A stretch of DNA of 64,000 bases from Heterohyrax brucei (GCA_028571685.1 CM053143.1:137984829-138048828); one strand, 5' to 3'; shown: positions 37,801 through 44,219, numbered from the stretch's first letter. Translations and numbers: made by a program. The notes: generated from the letters alone by a model not told the origin.

Positions 37801-40800
37801 ACCAAACTGAGTCCAGTACAACTAGATAGTACCCAGCCACCACTGACTGCTCGGACGGGGATCACAGCAAAGGGTCTGGCACAGAGTAAGAGAAAAATGT
37901 AGAGCAAAATTCTAACTCAAAAAGACCAGACTTGCTGGCCTGACAGAGACTGGAGAAACCTTGAGACTGTGGCCCCAAGGCACCGTTTTGGTTCAGTAAT
38001 AAAGTCCTTTGTGAGGTTCACACTTCATCTAAAGATTAGACTGGCCCATAAAACAAAAGAAGACTAAAGGGGCTTACTAATGCTGGGGCAAGGGTGAGAA
38101 GGCAAGAGAGGACAGGAAAGCTCGTAATAGGGCATCCATGGTGGAGAAGGGAGAGTGCTGACCTCTTGTGGGTTAATCAGTGTCACTGAACAGTAAGTGT
38201 ACTGTTCAGTAAGAAATTAGGTTTTTCTGTAAATCTTCATGTAAAGTACAATAAGGAAAAATGCCATGTGTGGTTAAAAAAAAGTGTACCCATTGTTAAA
38301 AGGTTTTATAATAATAAGAGTAATACAAATTTTATTTCCTGTCCAAAAATGTGCTGCCACATATTATAGAATCTAAATTCTTCGATACACTGTTGGAAGA
38401 GTTTTATGACAGCTTGGTCTCTTTGTGAAACTTCTGTTCAGCATAGATGCTAGAGAGTTTTCATGTAGAAACAATGACCTAGGTCTATACTATCTTAGTT
38501 TATACATGTTACAGAATAAAAGGAGCTTATCTTTTATCGAGTTATGTACTGTGTGGTCAAAATATATTCTCAAATAATTCTGACCTCCCTTCTTCCCTCC
38601 CTAAAAAGATGTATCTCCCAGATATGAGAAGATGGAGGTACAGCGGGTTTTAGTAATTTAGTCAAGAATGTCTGGCTAGGTAAGGGAGTAGGAGAGGATC
38701 CCTGAGCTCAGACCTGGTCTCCGATGTCAAAACTCAAGTGCTTAAACATAGACTATCCTAAGGTTTTGTGAAGCCTTCTAGAAACATAGTCTTCTATGGC
38801 TTGTTTTAGTGGGAAACCCAGATAGCTGGCTTAGAAACAAATGAAGAAAAAATGCCATTCACACATTGGAAAGCTGTCTTTAGACAGCTGTAGGATTTCT
38901 CTTGTCTTTAGTATCCTGTTTTGAGTGTGTTTTTGTTTTTCACTTATTTTACTAGAAGTAGGCTGCTACTTTTATAGTAAAATTTTATTCTTGTATTAGA
39001 ACATGCTATATTTTAAATTAAAATCCTATTAATGTTTTCCAGAGAATAAAGAAGTGGCAGAATCACAGAGACAGTGAGAGCAGGGAGATGTGGTAAATCC
39101 CACCTCCAGCTCAAACCTTCTGATGTGTGCTGACACTCTGACAGCAAGCACTGTGAATGTGTGCCATAGAAGTGCAGGCTAGGTATAGCACCTGAAGAAA
39201 AATGCATCACTCTAGCATATTGATGTATGTTGTAAAGGGTATGATTTTGCAACTGTTTCTGAACTGGTCCTTTTTTGAGGTAAAAAAAAAAAAGTTGCAG
39301 CAGCCATTTGAGGGCCCACTTAAATGAGTATGACAAAGTCCTTGCCCCCAAAGAAAGACTACACTAGTAAGGACAGTATAAAAGGTCAACAAATACTATT
39401 TGATATGGTAAATAGCAGGTGTTTAAGAAAGGAGGAAGTGAGCAGTTTTATGGATGGAGGGGAAGCAGGTTAAGAGAGATTGGTCAAGGAGTATGTTATA
39501 GGAGAGGTGATACATACTAGGCCTGAGTCTTCCAGAGCTTGCCTTTGGGTGTGGAGGGGGTTAAGGGGACAGTCTTCAGGCAGAAAGCAGTATATACAAA
39601 GCCTCAGAAGTGCAGGTCAGCAAAACTAGACTGAAGCATGTCTTTAGGGGCCTCAGATGGATGAAGTATTCTTAACTGCATTTGCCAGTGAGCAGTAGGG
39701 CAATTCAGGTGCTAATTTCTTTTAAATTTACAGAAAAATTAGCATTTCTGTGACTAAGCCATTTTGTGAATGTTGCGTGTTTCGTTGTGGACAGTGGTGG
39801 TTTCAGTGGTAGAATTCTGCCTTCCGTGCTGGAGACCTGGCCCGTGTGCCATGTGCATAGACACCTTCCCTCCATCTGTCCGTTGATAGAGGGCTGGGGG
39901 TTGCAGTGATGCTGAAGAGGCTTCAGCAGAGCTTCTAGGCTAAGGCAGACTAGGAAGAAAGGCCTGGTGATTTGTTTCTAAAAATAGGTCAGAGAAACCC
40001 CTTGGATCAGAACAACTTTGTGTTCTGATGGGCATGGGATCTGCATGAGATGGGGGCCAACTCCACAGTGGCTAACACCAACAGCAGCACTTGTTTCCAG
40101 TTTTTTGTTTTCTCCCATTTTAAAGCAGTTGGTTCTGGGCTGTAGAACATACAGTATTTTCAAGATTTAGCATGGGTTGAACACAGATTTGTAGAAGACA
40201 TAAGTATTACATGCGGCCCCTGTGCTAAGTTAAACATTGTGAAGTCCATTCAGCAGTCTGTAGCCGCAGCTGTGCCAGCCTGCGTCTACAGCAGGGGCAC
40301 ATCACCTTCTGTTCATTGTGGAGAAAAAGCAAATAGCAATAGTCTTGTTCCCCAAACAGCATCATGTTTTGAGGGCTCTTGTGTTGAAAAAGAAGGGGGG
40401 ACAGCGAGAGGAAGGTTCATAAGTGAATTCTAACAAAGGGAGCACTGTGCTGCACTGATCACCTTATCAATTGAGGTACTTGTACTCACCATTAGAATGA
40501 CATTTGGTTTTGAATTATGTTTATAAAATAACAATTTTCAGTGTAAATTTCTTCTAGAGAGTGTTTTAAATTCCCTTATGATGAGTAACTTTATTGATGA
40601 GTAGCAAGTGAAGCATGTGCTGGTGAGTGTCTGACTCCCATGTCCTTAGTGATTTTACAGAAAGATTTGTATTTTTGATGTGTTATTATATGTTAATTTT
40701 GCTATGTAAATTTAGTTGTTTAAGTGGTATCTCAAAATCGTAATACCAGGAAACAAAGCAGGAACAGCTTTTTAAACACAACTGATGGTATTATGGGAAT

Positions 40801-43800
40801 TAGCTGCTCAGCCTGCTTCCTTCATAATGGGTACTCTGTGTTTCTGACTCTACTACTTCTCTTTTCCTCAGCAGATTTTCTCAAGGTCAGCAGCTTGTGA
40901 CCAAATTAGTGACTGCTCCTGTAGCATGCGGAGCCGTCATGGTCCCCAGCACTATGCTGATGGGTCAGGTGGTGACTGCCTATCCAACGTTTGCCCCACC
41001 GCAGCAGCAGTCACAGACGTTGTCAGTAACACAGCAGCAGCAGCAGCCGAGTTCCCAGGAGCAGCAGCTTGCTTCAGTTCAGCCCCCATCTCAGGCTCCG
41101 CCGACCCAGCCGCCACAGCAGTTTTTACAGGTAACCCTCCCCAGGGGAGGTTCCTCCAGTCCCGTTTACGTTATGTAATGAAGTCAGACATTTAAATCAA
41201 CAGTTGTGTAAATTACCTAAAAAATCCTTTAAATCTTAATTGTACAACTTGAATCTCTACAAAGATGGAAAGCTTGACCCAGCTAACCCACTCTGCATTG
41301 TTCAGTCTTTGGAATACTTTTAACCTTGCCAGACTGTTAATCATAAGGTCAGCAGTTCAAATCCACCAGCTGCTCCTTGGAAACCATGTTGTGCAGTTCC
41401 ACCCTGTCCTTTAGGGTCACCCTGACTCAGAATTGACTTGACAGCAATAAGTTTGGCCTTTGGTTTTAAGGACATACCCAAGTATCTGAACTGCTTGATG
41501 GAGTTATTGGCCCACTTCCTGCCTACATCAAGGCATTTGCCTTACATAGAGCCTTTTTTCTCTTTCTGGTTAGACTTTCTGGGATTCAAGGAAAGGCACA
41601 TTGCTTTTTCCTGTACTTTACTCTTTAGGAGGGAGGGGTCTCAAGACAGTTTTGTTTGTTTGTTTTTAGTATAATATGTAAATTTTCTTTTTTAGATTAT
41701 ATTTTATTACAATTTCTTAATTACAAATTACCATCAGGGGAAATACTCTAGAGGCAGCACACAGTGTATGTCAGAGTAAGAATGTGGGCTCTGTCACCAA
41801 AGGGCTCTGACACGGAGTCACTGCTGTGCCACAGACTATGTGACCTTCAGCAGGTTACTTCAGCTTGCTAATCTTTAGTTTCCTTTTCTGTGCAATGGAG
41901 GAATACGTGCAGAATATATGATTTTTTATACATGGTAATGGTTTATACCTCATGGGTTAAAAAATATAGTAACTCACTGAACGTAGTACAAAGCATACAA
42001 CCAGCTGTCATTTATGACCACTCTATTGACATATGTCATAGAGGCTCACATTAATCTGGATACAGACACAAACACCACGTTGGTCAATCAGACAGGCTGT
42101 ATTTATCTAGCAGATACAGAAGAAAGTTGGTACATAGCAAAAAATCAACAGAACAAATGTCTAGACCTTGGTACCCTGTTGGGGGGCTGTGTAATGATCA
42201 GATTGCGACATCAGGAAATCAGCCTTTTTCTTCTGGCCTAGCTGTAACTGTTCTACAAAACAGGTAGCCTGGGTTTGTGCTGGAGACCACACCATCTAGG
42301 CCAAAGTTACACAACATACAGTATGATTAGGGGATTCAGTAGTATACCATGTATTAAGGTGTAATACAGTCTTATTTTCATCCTCAGTGTCCTGATTCAG
42401 ATGGGAATCCTTAACTCGGTGATGAGGAAAACTAAAATGGGTTAGTTGCTTGAATAACTGGAAAAGTTGTATAGTTCCATAACCTTAGGCCTACACTGAG
42501 GTAATTAGTAACTGGGCCAACTATTATTAGAAGTAAAGAATAAGCATTTGTGATAAGCTTTAAGCTGTTATCTGGGGAAAATATATTCAATGAGAATTAA
42601 GCAACAGCTTAAAAAAATGATATGCCTTAAGACTTTGTCTCCTAAGTCTGACAGAGGACAAAGGCAGGCCCTTAAAAGAATGAACATTCTCTCCTCCCAC
42701 AGTTTTCCCACAAAAGCATTACAGAGACTCATAAATCAGATAGGCAGTAAGTATCCTTTATAAATACATTAATGTGAAGAAAGCAAATACAAAATTTGTT
42801 TTTGTTAATTATATAACACCTATGTCCATAATGTACCTCTTCTGTAATCCTTTAAGGCTCACATGAAGAGCCAGTCATAAATATCCTGAATTCTTTAGCT
42901 ACACAATAACCTTTTCGTGATAACAACCAAAAGATCCTTGGCAAAGCTTACTGTTCACTAAGGTTTAAGGATCTTTGCTTCTGTTTGTAGCGTGTGTGTG
43001 TCTGCCAGTCAGTCATACGCATTTGCAAAAGCTACCCACTACAGTTGCATTGTAAAATTGGGAACCCTGCATCAAGTTGTTTTTACAGTAGTGGGAAAGG
43101 GCTTTCACTTAAGAATTCTTTTTCTTTCAGTTGGTTTCCTTTGTATCCTAGGGATATAGATACATGAACAGTTCACATGCCAGACTAGAAATGAGGTAAA
43201 TGAAACGTAAGCTCATAGAAGCTAAAATTTACCCAAAGTCACACAACTAATAAATAACAGGCTAAAACTTGAATCCAGAGCCTCCGATTACCTCTTACTA
43301 TGTCCTTGTTTTATTTTGCTTTCGTTACACTGTGCTGCTACATGTAAGACTTAAGACTAACTTTGCCCTCATTTCTGTGGTGCTCTTAAGCAATTATATT
43401 AATGGTGAATATTAGGCTCGTATTTTATACTGGGCACTGGTTTTAGAACTTTTGTATATAAATTTATGTAATCTTCATAAAAGCCCAGTTCAGTAGGCAC
43501 CCTTATCATTATCTGTAAACTAAGACCTGGAGAAGTTAGGTCACATGTCTCATAGATGGGGCAGCCAGAGTTGGACACTAGCAGTCAGGACCCATGCTGC
43601 CCACCACTTACACTGCTGTTCCACCAGCCAAATGAGCCAGTGTGCATAAGGCATTGTCTCTTTGCCCTTATGTTTCATATTTCTTAGCTATGCTTAAATC
43701 TTACGATCATTTTAAAATTTGGGTCTTGAAGAAATACAAACTGCAAGAATGTGTGGTTTGTTGCCAGCTATATAGATTGCTTTCTGTACCATAAAACCTC

Positions 43801-44219
43801 CAACTCAGATTCCTTATTAAAATATGAAATTTTATTGTATGTACTTTCAGAAAGAAGGAAAAGCCTCCTAAGAATTTTCCAAAATATGATTTTTATATGA
43901 GAAACTAAGGATGTCTGTGACATGGAACCTCAGGATCTTGTTCCTGTGTACATACAGTACAAAACTTGAGTAAACCCCACGTGGACAGTACAGTGAAGCT
44001 GAAGTGATGTTGCCTGATCCATTTGTTTTTTAGACTCCTAGGTTGCTCCATGGGAATCCTTCAACTCAGTTCATCCTTTCTGCTGCATTTCCACTACAAC
44101 AGAGCACTTTCTCTCAGTCACAGCACCAGCAGCACCAGTCGCAGCAGCAGCAGCAGCAGCAGCTTAGTCGGCACAGGACTGACAGTTTGACCGACCCTTC
44201 CAAAGTTCAACCACAGTAA
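4715..44219 (+). CDS. CLOCK: CLOCK circadian regulator, 3' part of the gene (15 coding exons)
   Basis: CLOCK is a bHLH-PAS transcription factor. As a heterodimer with BMAL1 it binds E-boxes and drives PER and CRY transcription in the nucleus. The spliced exons 4715-4835, 7163-7276, 7392-7510, 9920-10002, 10227-10333, 15439-15586, 16291-16366, 29505-29646, 30634-30734, 31248-31337, 35239-35391, 36256-36465, 37230-37432, 40875-41130 and 44034-44219 form one open frame of 2109 bases (702 residues plus stop). It aligns without gaps to my recollection of human CLOCK 147-846, except for two extra glutamines near the C-terminus. Visible parts are the second half of PAS-A, PAS-B with PAC, a Ser/Pro-rich linker, a coiled-coil exon and a Gln-rich activation tail. 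The C-terminal half has been reported to carry acetyltransferase activity. The bHLH and first half of PAS-A are upstream of the window. Every intron is GT-AG. Exon numbers in the following entries use mouse numbering, inferred from the 30- and 51-residue exons 18 and 19. Confidence 0.98.
5685..5886 (+). mobile_element. AfroSINE (long form)
   Basis: Sense copy starting ggagctctggtggcacagtg, with the tRNA-like 'ggctgctaaccaaaaagt' box. It has the extra middle block (agcttctccatgggagaaaa) typical of a longer subfamily, and ends in the RTE-like tail 'gttggaatcgacttgacag'. Confidence 0.9.
6015..6258 (+). mobile_element. RTE LINE 3'-end fragment
   Basis: Diverged 3' end of an afrotherian RTE element (RTE1_LA-like). 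'cttacatactttggacatg', 'agaccctcaacaaggta' and 'cagtggcttcaacagtgagc' appear in the coding order of the ORF 3' end, followed by the tail 'gagtcagaactaatctgaca', the block AfroSINEs share. Heavily 5'-truncated. Confidence 0.7.
6780..6890 (+). mobile_element. AfroSINE 3' fragment
   Basis: Only the 3' half is clear: 'cagttctactctgtcctgta', then 'gggtcgttatgagttggaat' and a short A/T-rich end. Confidence 0.75.
7163..7276 (+). CDS. CLOCK: CLOCK exon 10
   Basis: 114 bases between ttatttcag and gtaagt. Encodes human-equivalent 187-225 ([20 protein letters not shown] onward to NFKSLNS), linking PAS-A to PAS-B. Phase 1 at both ends, so it is symmetric. Confidence 0.97.
7392..7510 (+). CDS. CLOCK: CLOCK exon 11
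   Basis: 119 bases between ttgttttag and gtacat, only 115 bases after exon 10. Encodes [20 protein letters not shown] and onward to QFIK (human 225-264), entering PAS-B. Two conservative changes from remembered human sequence: Ser to Thr in VSTSAHNG and Val to Ile in DRICFVATV. Confidence 0.97.
7553..8016 (-). mobile_element. Old LTR, MLT1-like (antisense)
   Basis: Plus strand reads 'gccataacaaattaccacaa', 'cttcacatggccttccctta', 'atctgcaaagaccttatttc' and 'caaataaagtcacatcatga' in the order of ERVL-MaLR MLT1 LTRs in reverse. Termini are eroded. It lies in CLOCK intron 11. The family assignment is from memory. Confidence 0.5.
8586..8790 (-). mobile_element. AfroSINE (long form)
   Basis: Antisense copy: RTE-type tail 'caattgtgactcacagtgg', the 'gtaatctttatggaagcaga' long-form block and the head complement ending 'ctactggggctcc'. 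Confidence 0.88.
8800..8990 (-). mobile_element. MIR SINE
   Basis: Antisense MIR core: 'cattatctcatttttataat', 'gatccccattttgtatttaa' and 'tcttgcagtaagtaaatgat' follow the reverse MIR consensus. Confidence 0.55.
9920..10002 (+). CDS. CLOCK: CLOCK exon 12 (PAS-B start)
   Basis: 83 bases between tttgtag and gtaaca. Encodes [20 protein letters not shown] and onward to FLFLDH (human 265-292), the first strands of PAS-B. Identical to remembered human sequence. Confidence 0.97.
10227..10333 (+). CDS. CLOCK: CLOCK exon 13 (PAS-B)
   Basis: 107 bases between aatttag and gtaagt. Encodes [20 protein letters not shown] and onward to CHEH (human 292-328), the PAS-B helical segment. Identical to remembered human sequence. 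Confidence 0.97.
10690..11488. other. GC-richer anonymous stretch with a G-rich end
   Basis: Compositionally unlike the flanking intron. Phrases of the type 'ggggccacagcctcc' and 'ggagccatggcccctgg' repeat loosely, suggesting an old degenerate repeat, possibly LTR-related. It ends with two G8 runs near 11442-11461. Open stretches on both strands are short (under 95 codons), have no recognisable domain and are not claimed as genes. Confidence 0.3.
11507..12866 (-). mobile_element. 5'-truncated L1 (ORF2 C-terminus plus 3' UTR)
   Basis: Minus strand encodes the extreme C-terminus of L1 ORF2 ([20 protein letters not shown] block at about 12630-12710), then about 1 kb of 3' UTR and an A-rich tail at 11507-11530. 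An 18-base target-site duplication (agagaatagatgattttt) flanks it at 11489-11506 and 12867-12884. It is antisense to CLOCK. Confidence 0.9.
13184..13755 (+). mobile_element. Solo LTR, MaLR-like (sense)
   Basis: 572 bases bounded by TG and CA. Its 3' end (ctatccatttatagtagtcc, then 'agcaacactagataactaag') is the reverse complement of the start of the LTRs at 13761, 22109 and 57640. It is followed after only five bases (gcatc) by an inverted relative. No internal retroviral region is present. Flanking 5-mers (tagga, gcatc) do not match. Confidence 0.75.
13761..14264 (-). mobile_element. Solo LTR, MaLR-like (antisense)
   Basis: 504 bases, plus strand starting tgttttagtctgctagtgct and ending gcgtgaca. 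Closely related to the copy at 22109-22631 ('catcttggcacaggaacctc' and 'aagccatactccag' are shared exactly). It stands tail-to-tail with the LTR at 13184-13755. Confidence 0.8.
15439..15586 (+). CDS. CLOCK: CLOCK exon 14 (PAS-B end, PAC, CRY contact)
   Basis: 148 bases between ttcttag and gtaata. Encodes [20 protein letters not shown] and onward to CTHTVV (human 328-377). It includes the PAS-B HI loop Gln361-Trp362 (codons 15537-15542), which published work on mouse CLOCK places in the CRY1-binding surface. Identical to remembered human sequence. Confidence 0.97.
15587..16290 (+). other. CLOCK: CLOCK intron 14
   Basis: Contains one AfroSINE (15914-16078). The rest is AT-rich sequence in which I recognise nothing. 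Confidence 0.85.
15914..16078 (+). mobile_element. AfroSINE
   Basis: Sense copy: head 'gatagtggttaagtgctatg', 'ctgctaaccaaaaggtcagc', middle 'ctgtggggcagttctgctc' and tail 'gttggaatcgacttgatggc'. Confidence 0.9.
16291..16366 (+). CDS. CLOCK: CLOCK exon 15
   Basis: 76 bases after a T-rich acceptor (tttttttag), donor gtaggc. Encodes [20 protein letters not shown] and ETAADK (human 377-402), a basic helix after PAC. One change from remembered human: Leu to Val in EESVPE. Confidence 0.97.
16610..16830 (-). mobile_element. MIR SINE
   Basis: Antisense MIR pattern: 'ttactTattatgtattaggt', then 'gtaatgttctcattttcaa', 'tgtggaaactaaggtttaag' and 'cagtatttgaactcaccc'. Diverged. Confidence 0.5.
17270..19066 (+). 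mobile_element. tRNA-Gly-derived SINE, split by an L1
   Basis: The head 'gttagtggtagaattc' (17271-17286) matches tRNA-Gly(GCC) box A. The body resumes at 18775, where 'gattcagttcccggccattg' matches the TPsiC region (box B) of tRNA-Gly. The 3' end 'gatgagttgggactcacttg' is the RTE-type tail. The L1 at 17289-18774 interrupts it. Relatives lie at 39793-40088 and, reversed, at 53108-53349. Without the L1 the SINE is about 300 bases. Confidence 0.8.
17289..18774 (-). mobile_element. 5'-truncated L1 inserted in a SINE
   Basis: A T-run (tail complement, to about 17306) is followed by L1 3' UTR and, at about 18307-18540, the ORF2 C-terminus ([20 protein letters not shown] block). The body is collinear with the copy at 11507-12866. 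A 14-base duplication, gtggtagaattctt, occurs at 17275-17288 and 18775-18788. Confidence 0.9.
19330..19500 (+). mobile_element. AfroSINE
   Basis: Sense copy: 'gaaaccctggtgatgtaatg', 'ctgctaaccaaaaagttgg' and tail 'gaaatcaactcagcagcatt', ending in 'ggtttggtttttt'. Confidence 0.88.
20008..20172 (-). mobile_element. AfroSINE
   Basis: Antisense copy: 'gtcagttctaattcttgtga', 'cccatagggtttccaaggc' and head complement near 20140-20170. Confidence 0.85.
20498..20652 (+). mobile_element. AfroSINE
   Basis: Sense copy immediately next to the 3' end of the long L1: 'taacctggtgacatagtggt', 'tccttggaaaccttgtggg' and tail 'gagtcaggatcaacttgact'. Confidence 0.88.
22109..22631 (-). mobile_element. Solo LTR inside the L1
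   Basis: 523 bases, plus strand TG...CA (tgttttagtcagctactgct to aatccattaca). Flanking 5-mers ccaac (22104-22108) and ctaat (22632-22636) each differ by one transition from ccaat, the uninterrupted L1 base order seen at 18770-18774. This fits a 5-bp target duplication of a class III (MaLR/ERVL-like) LTR. No internal region remains. Confidence 0.85.
26693..26725 (-). mobile_element. AfroSINE 3' scrap in L1 ORF1
   Basis: On the minus strand the 33 bases read as the last part of an AfroSINE (gagtcagatctgacacgatg, then gcagtggttt). It separates two ORF1 pieces and brings in a stop codon. Confidence 0.55.
28455..28636 (-). mobile_element. AfroSINE (long form)
   Basis: Antisense: 'caagttgattctgactcatg', 'ggctgtaatctttaagaaag' and 'tgctgctgggtgggttcgat'. 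It sits just beyond the L1 5' end. Confidence 0.85.
28648..28697 (-). mobile_element. AfroSINE tail fragment
   Basis: A short second tail, 'ttaccatgaggttgtttctg' then 'gctcatgatgactctgtg', matches the antisense SINE 3' end. Confidence 0.5.
29095..29405 (+). mobile_element. L1-type 3'-UTR fragment
   Basis: Similar along its length to 37945-38270 ('ggcatccatggt/gggatcccactag', 'gtaaaccttcatgtagagta'). It ends in an A-rich tail with aataaa at about 29397. I associate this sequence with the 3' UTR of an elephant L1 subfamily. It ends about 100 bases before exon 16. Confidence 0.5.
29505..29646 (+). CDS. CLOCK: CLOCK exon 16 (phospho-linker)
   Basis: 142 bases between tccttag and gtgagt. Encodes [20 protein letters not shown] and onward to AVSDPS (human 403-450). 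The [10 protein letters not shown] stretch holds Ser427 and Ser431, reported sites of CDK/GSK-3-type phosphorylation that control CLOCK stability. Identical to remembered human sequence. Confidence 0.97.
29844..29925 (+). pseudogene. tRNA-Leu(AAG) pseudogene
   Basis: 82 bases aligned end to end with mammalian tRNA-Leu(AAG). The start is ggtagcatggccaagcagtc, the anticodon loop is 'ggattaaggctcc' (anticodon AAG), a long variable arm follows, then the T-loop 'gggttcaaatcc' and the end 'cactgcca'. The acceptor stem has two mismatches at its base (C6-A, A7-C) and the T-stem at least one (T-T), mostly explained by CpG decay. It is probably not functional. No terminal T-run follows closely. Confidence 0.75.
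29945..30160 (+). mobile_element. AfroSINE (diverged)
   Basis: Sense: 'gccatggtgatgcagtggtt', 'gctgctaaacaaaaagtcag' and 'tgtactctgtcttataaggt'. A 14-base tandem duplication (ctgtgaatcagaac type) lies within the tail at about 30107-30134. Confidence 0.8.
30634..30734 (+). CDS. CLOCK: CLOCK exon 17
   Basis: 101 bases between gatctcag and gtaact. Encodes [20 protein letters not shown] and [14 protein letters not shown] (human 450-483), a Ser/Thr/Pro-rich linker. Four changes from remembered human sequence (P to Q, P to A, V to A, F to L), more than in the PAS exons. Confidence 0.96.
31248..31337 (+). CDS. CLOCK: CLOCK exon 18 (30 residues, symmetric)
   Basis: 90 bases between tttctag and gtattt. 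Encodes [20 protein letters not shown] and [10 protein letters not shown] (human 484-513). Phase 0 at both ends, so skipping keeps the frame. The mouse equivalent is reported to be alternatively spliced. About four changes from remembered human sequence (S to C, S to Q, L to F, T to A). Confidence 0.96.
31885..32024 (+). mobile_element. AfroSINE, internally deleted
   Basis: The head 'ggagtccctgtggagccctg' has a doubled 'tggagccctg', the middle is lost, and the tail reads 'gtcgccatgagtcgtagcc'. It ends 'cttggcctttggcttggca'. Confidence 0.75.
32500..32665 (+). mobile_element. AfroSINE
   Basis: Sense: 'gaaactctggtaatgtagtg', 'ctgctaactgaaagggcagc' and tail 'gtcagaattaactcagcggc'. Confidence 0.88.
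32850..33440 (-). mobile_element. Mariner transposon fossil
   Basis: Minus strand 33043-33297 reads as the mariner transposase C-terminus: a [14 protein letters not shown] stretch, the [19 protein letters not shown] motif (the normal family order is YSPDLAPxDFxLF) and [11 protein letters not shown]. The catalytic Asp of the third DD34D position is present in SPDLAPND. Upstream transposase is missing or decayed. A collinear relative is at 46950-47535. Confidence 0.8.
34262..34430 (-). mobile_element. MIR SINE
   Basis: Antisense MIR core: 'ctcatttaatacctgtagca', 'ttatccccattttacagaaa' and 'agaaggtaagcaatttgatc'. Confidence 0.65.
34538..34583 (+). mobile_element. AfroSINE tail fragment
   Basis: Only the 3' end remains: 'gggttgccatgagtcagatc' then 'cgactcgacagcacttgg'. 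Confidence 0.7.
34750..34925. repeat. Short minisatellite, about 35-bp unit
   Basis: Four to five imperfect units, each containing a variant of 'gctgggaaactgtcc' followed by 'actggagtgc-gtgagact'. On the minus strand the units give a degenerate 11-12 residue repeat (QFPxS type). I see no gene. Confidence 0.6.
35239..35391 (+). CDS. CLOCK: CLOCK exon 19 (51 residues, coiled coil)
   Basis: 153 bases between acttcag and gtaagt. Encodes 51 residues beginning [20 protein letters not shown] and ending QMVHGQGLQ (human 514-564). This is the segment deleted in the mouse Clock-delta19 mutant. It is predicted to form a coiled coil and is reported to bind CIPC and MLL1. All residues match remembered human sequence. 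Phase 0 at both ends. Confidence 0.98.
35392..36255 (+). other. CLOCK: CLOCK intron 19
   Basis: Contains one antisense AfroSINE (35708-35846). The remainder is AT-rich without recognised features. Confidence 0.85.
35708..35846 (-). mobile_element. AfroSINE
   Basis: Antisense: 'gttgagttgataccaactca', 'tagtgaccctgtagaacaca' and 'gacctttttgttagcagctg'. Confidence 0.85.
36256..36465 (+). CDS. CLOCK: CLOCK exon 20
   Basis: 210 bases after a weak acceptor (ttttaaaag), donor gtaatg. Encodes [20 protein letters not shown] and onward to QSTSTQ (70 residues, human 565-634), the start of the Gln-rich activation region. Phase 0 at both ends. Several changes from remembered human sequence (N to T, N to S, I to V, V to I, I to M, T to A, Q to P). 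Confidence 0.96.
37230..37432 (+). CDS. CLOCK: CLOCK exon 21 (tandem acceptor)
   Basis: 203 bases from the downstream AG of ttccagcag, or 206 from 37227 if the first AG is used, which adds one Gln. Donor AG|gtagtg. Encodes [20 protein letters not shown] and onward to FTQDRQI, Ser/Gln-rich activation region. I chose 37230 because it gives the length of the canonical human protein. Confidence 0.95.
37540..38275 (+). mobile_element. L1-type 3'-UTR element
   Basis: Matches in order an elephant L1 3'-UTR sequence I remember: 'gaaaccatggtatcaggaac', 'aatgttctacattctatttg', 'gcatctgggatcttaaaac' and the end 'ctgtaaatcttcatgtaaag', then an A-rich tail with an acaataa hexamer variant. Its last 330 bases resemble 29095-29405. 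Confidence 0.6.
39793..40088 (+). mobile_element. tRNA-Gly-derived SINE
   Basis: The head 'ggtttcagtggtagaattct' matches tRNA-Gly(GCC) positions 8 on, including box A. The body 'aggctaaggcagactaggaa' and 'gaaaggcctggtgatttgt' is shared with the copy at 18789-19066 ('gatagactaggaagaaaggc'). Confidence 0.82.
40875..41130 (+). CDS. CLOCK: CLOCK exon 22 (Gln/Pro-rich, tandem acceptor)
   Basis: 256 bases from the second AG of cctcagcag, or 259 from 40872, which adds a Ser before the Arg. Donor gtaacc. Encodes [20 protein letters not shown] and onward to QPPQQFLQ. Includes QQQ, QQQQQ and QQ runs. Compared with remembered human sequence several Gln or Leu residues are Pro here ([20 protein letters not shown]). 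Confidence 0.96.
41320..41468 (+). mobile_element. AfroSINE
   Basis: Sense, head eroded: 'cataaggtcagcagttcaaa', 'ccaccagctgctccttggaa' and tail 'cagaattgacttgacagcaa'. Confidence 0.88.
41775..41998 (+). mobile_element. MIR SINE
   Basis: Sense MIR: 'gaatgtgggctctg', 'gccacagactatgtgacctt' and 'cagcaggttacttcagctt', followed by the 'tttccttttctgtgcaatgg' core. Confidence 0.65.
43400..43625 (-). mobile_element. MIR SINE
   Basis: Antisense MIR: 'gggcactggttttagaactt', 'tatgtaatcttcataaaagc' and 'ctgtaaactaagacctggag', then 'ggtcacatgtctcatagatg'. Confidence 0.6.
44034..44219 (+). CDS. CLOCK: CLOCK last coding exon (23) with poly-Gln and stop
   Basis: Acceptor ttttttag. Encodes [20 protein letters not shown] and onward through HQQHQS, seven Gln and the conserved end [18 protein letters not shown], then TAA at 44217-44219. 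The Gln run is seven pure CAG codons, two more than I remember for human, which accounts for the only length difference in the whole aligned region. Confidence 0.98.
   Translation, partial: TPRLLHGNPSTQFILSAAFPLQQSTFSQSQHQQHQSQQQQQQQLSRHRTDSLTDPSKVQPQ
44142..44162 (+). repeat. CLOCK: CAG x7 coding microsatellite
   Basis: Seven uninterrupted CAG codons in the last CLOCK exon, preceded by a mixed CAG/CAC/TCG stretch from 44118. Its purity makes length variation likely. Confidence 0.95.

Larger units (their letters stand above)
37433..40874 (+). other. CLOCK: CLOCK intron 21
   Basis: Holds an L1 3'-UTR piece (37540-38275) and a tRNA-Gly SINE (39793-40088). 38280-39790 and 40090-40860 show no recognisable element or gene; an A11 run lies near 39283. 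Confidence 0.85.
41131..44033 (+). other. CLOCK: CLOCK intron 22
   Basis: Holds an AfroSINE (41320-41468) and two MIRs. 42000-43390 contains a moderately open stretch at 42014-42241 that matches nothing I know; it is not called as a gene. Confidence 0.85.

Noticed and set aside
42014..42241. 75-codon open stretch in CLOCK intron 22
   Set aside because: No domain, no splice sites and no homology I recognise; kept only as a note.
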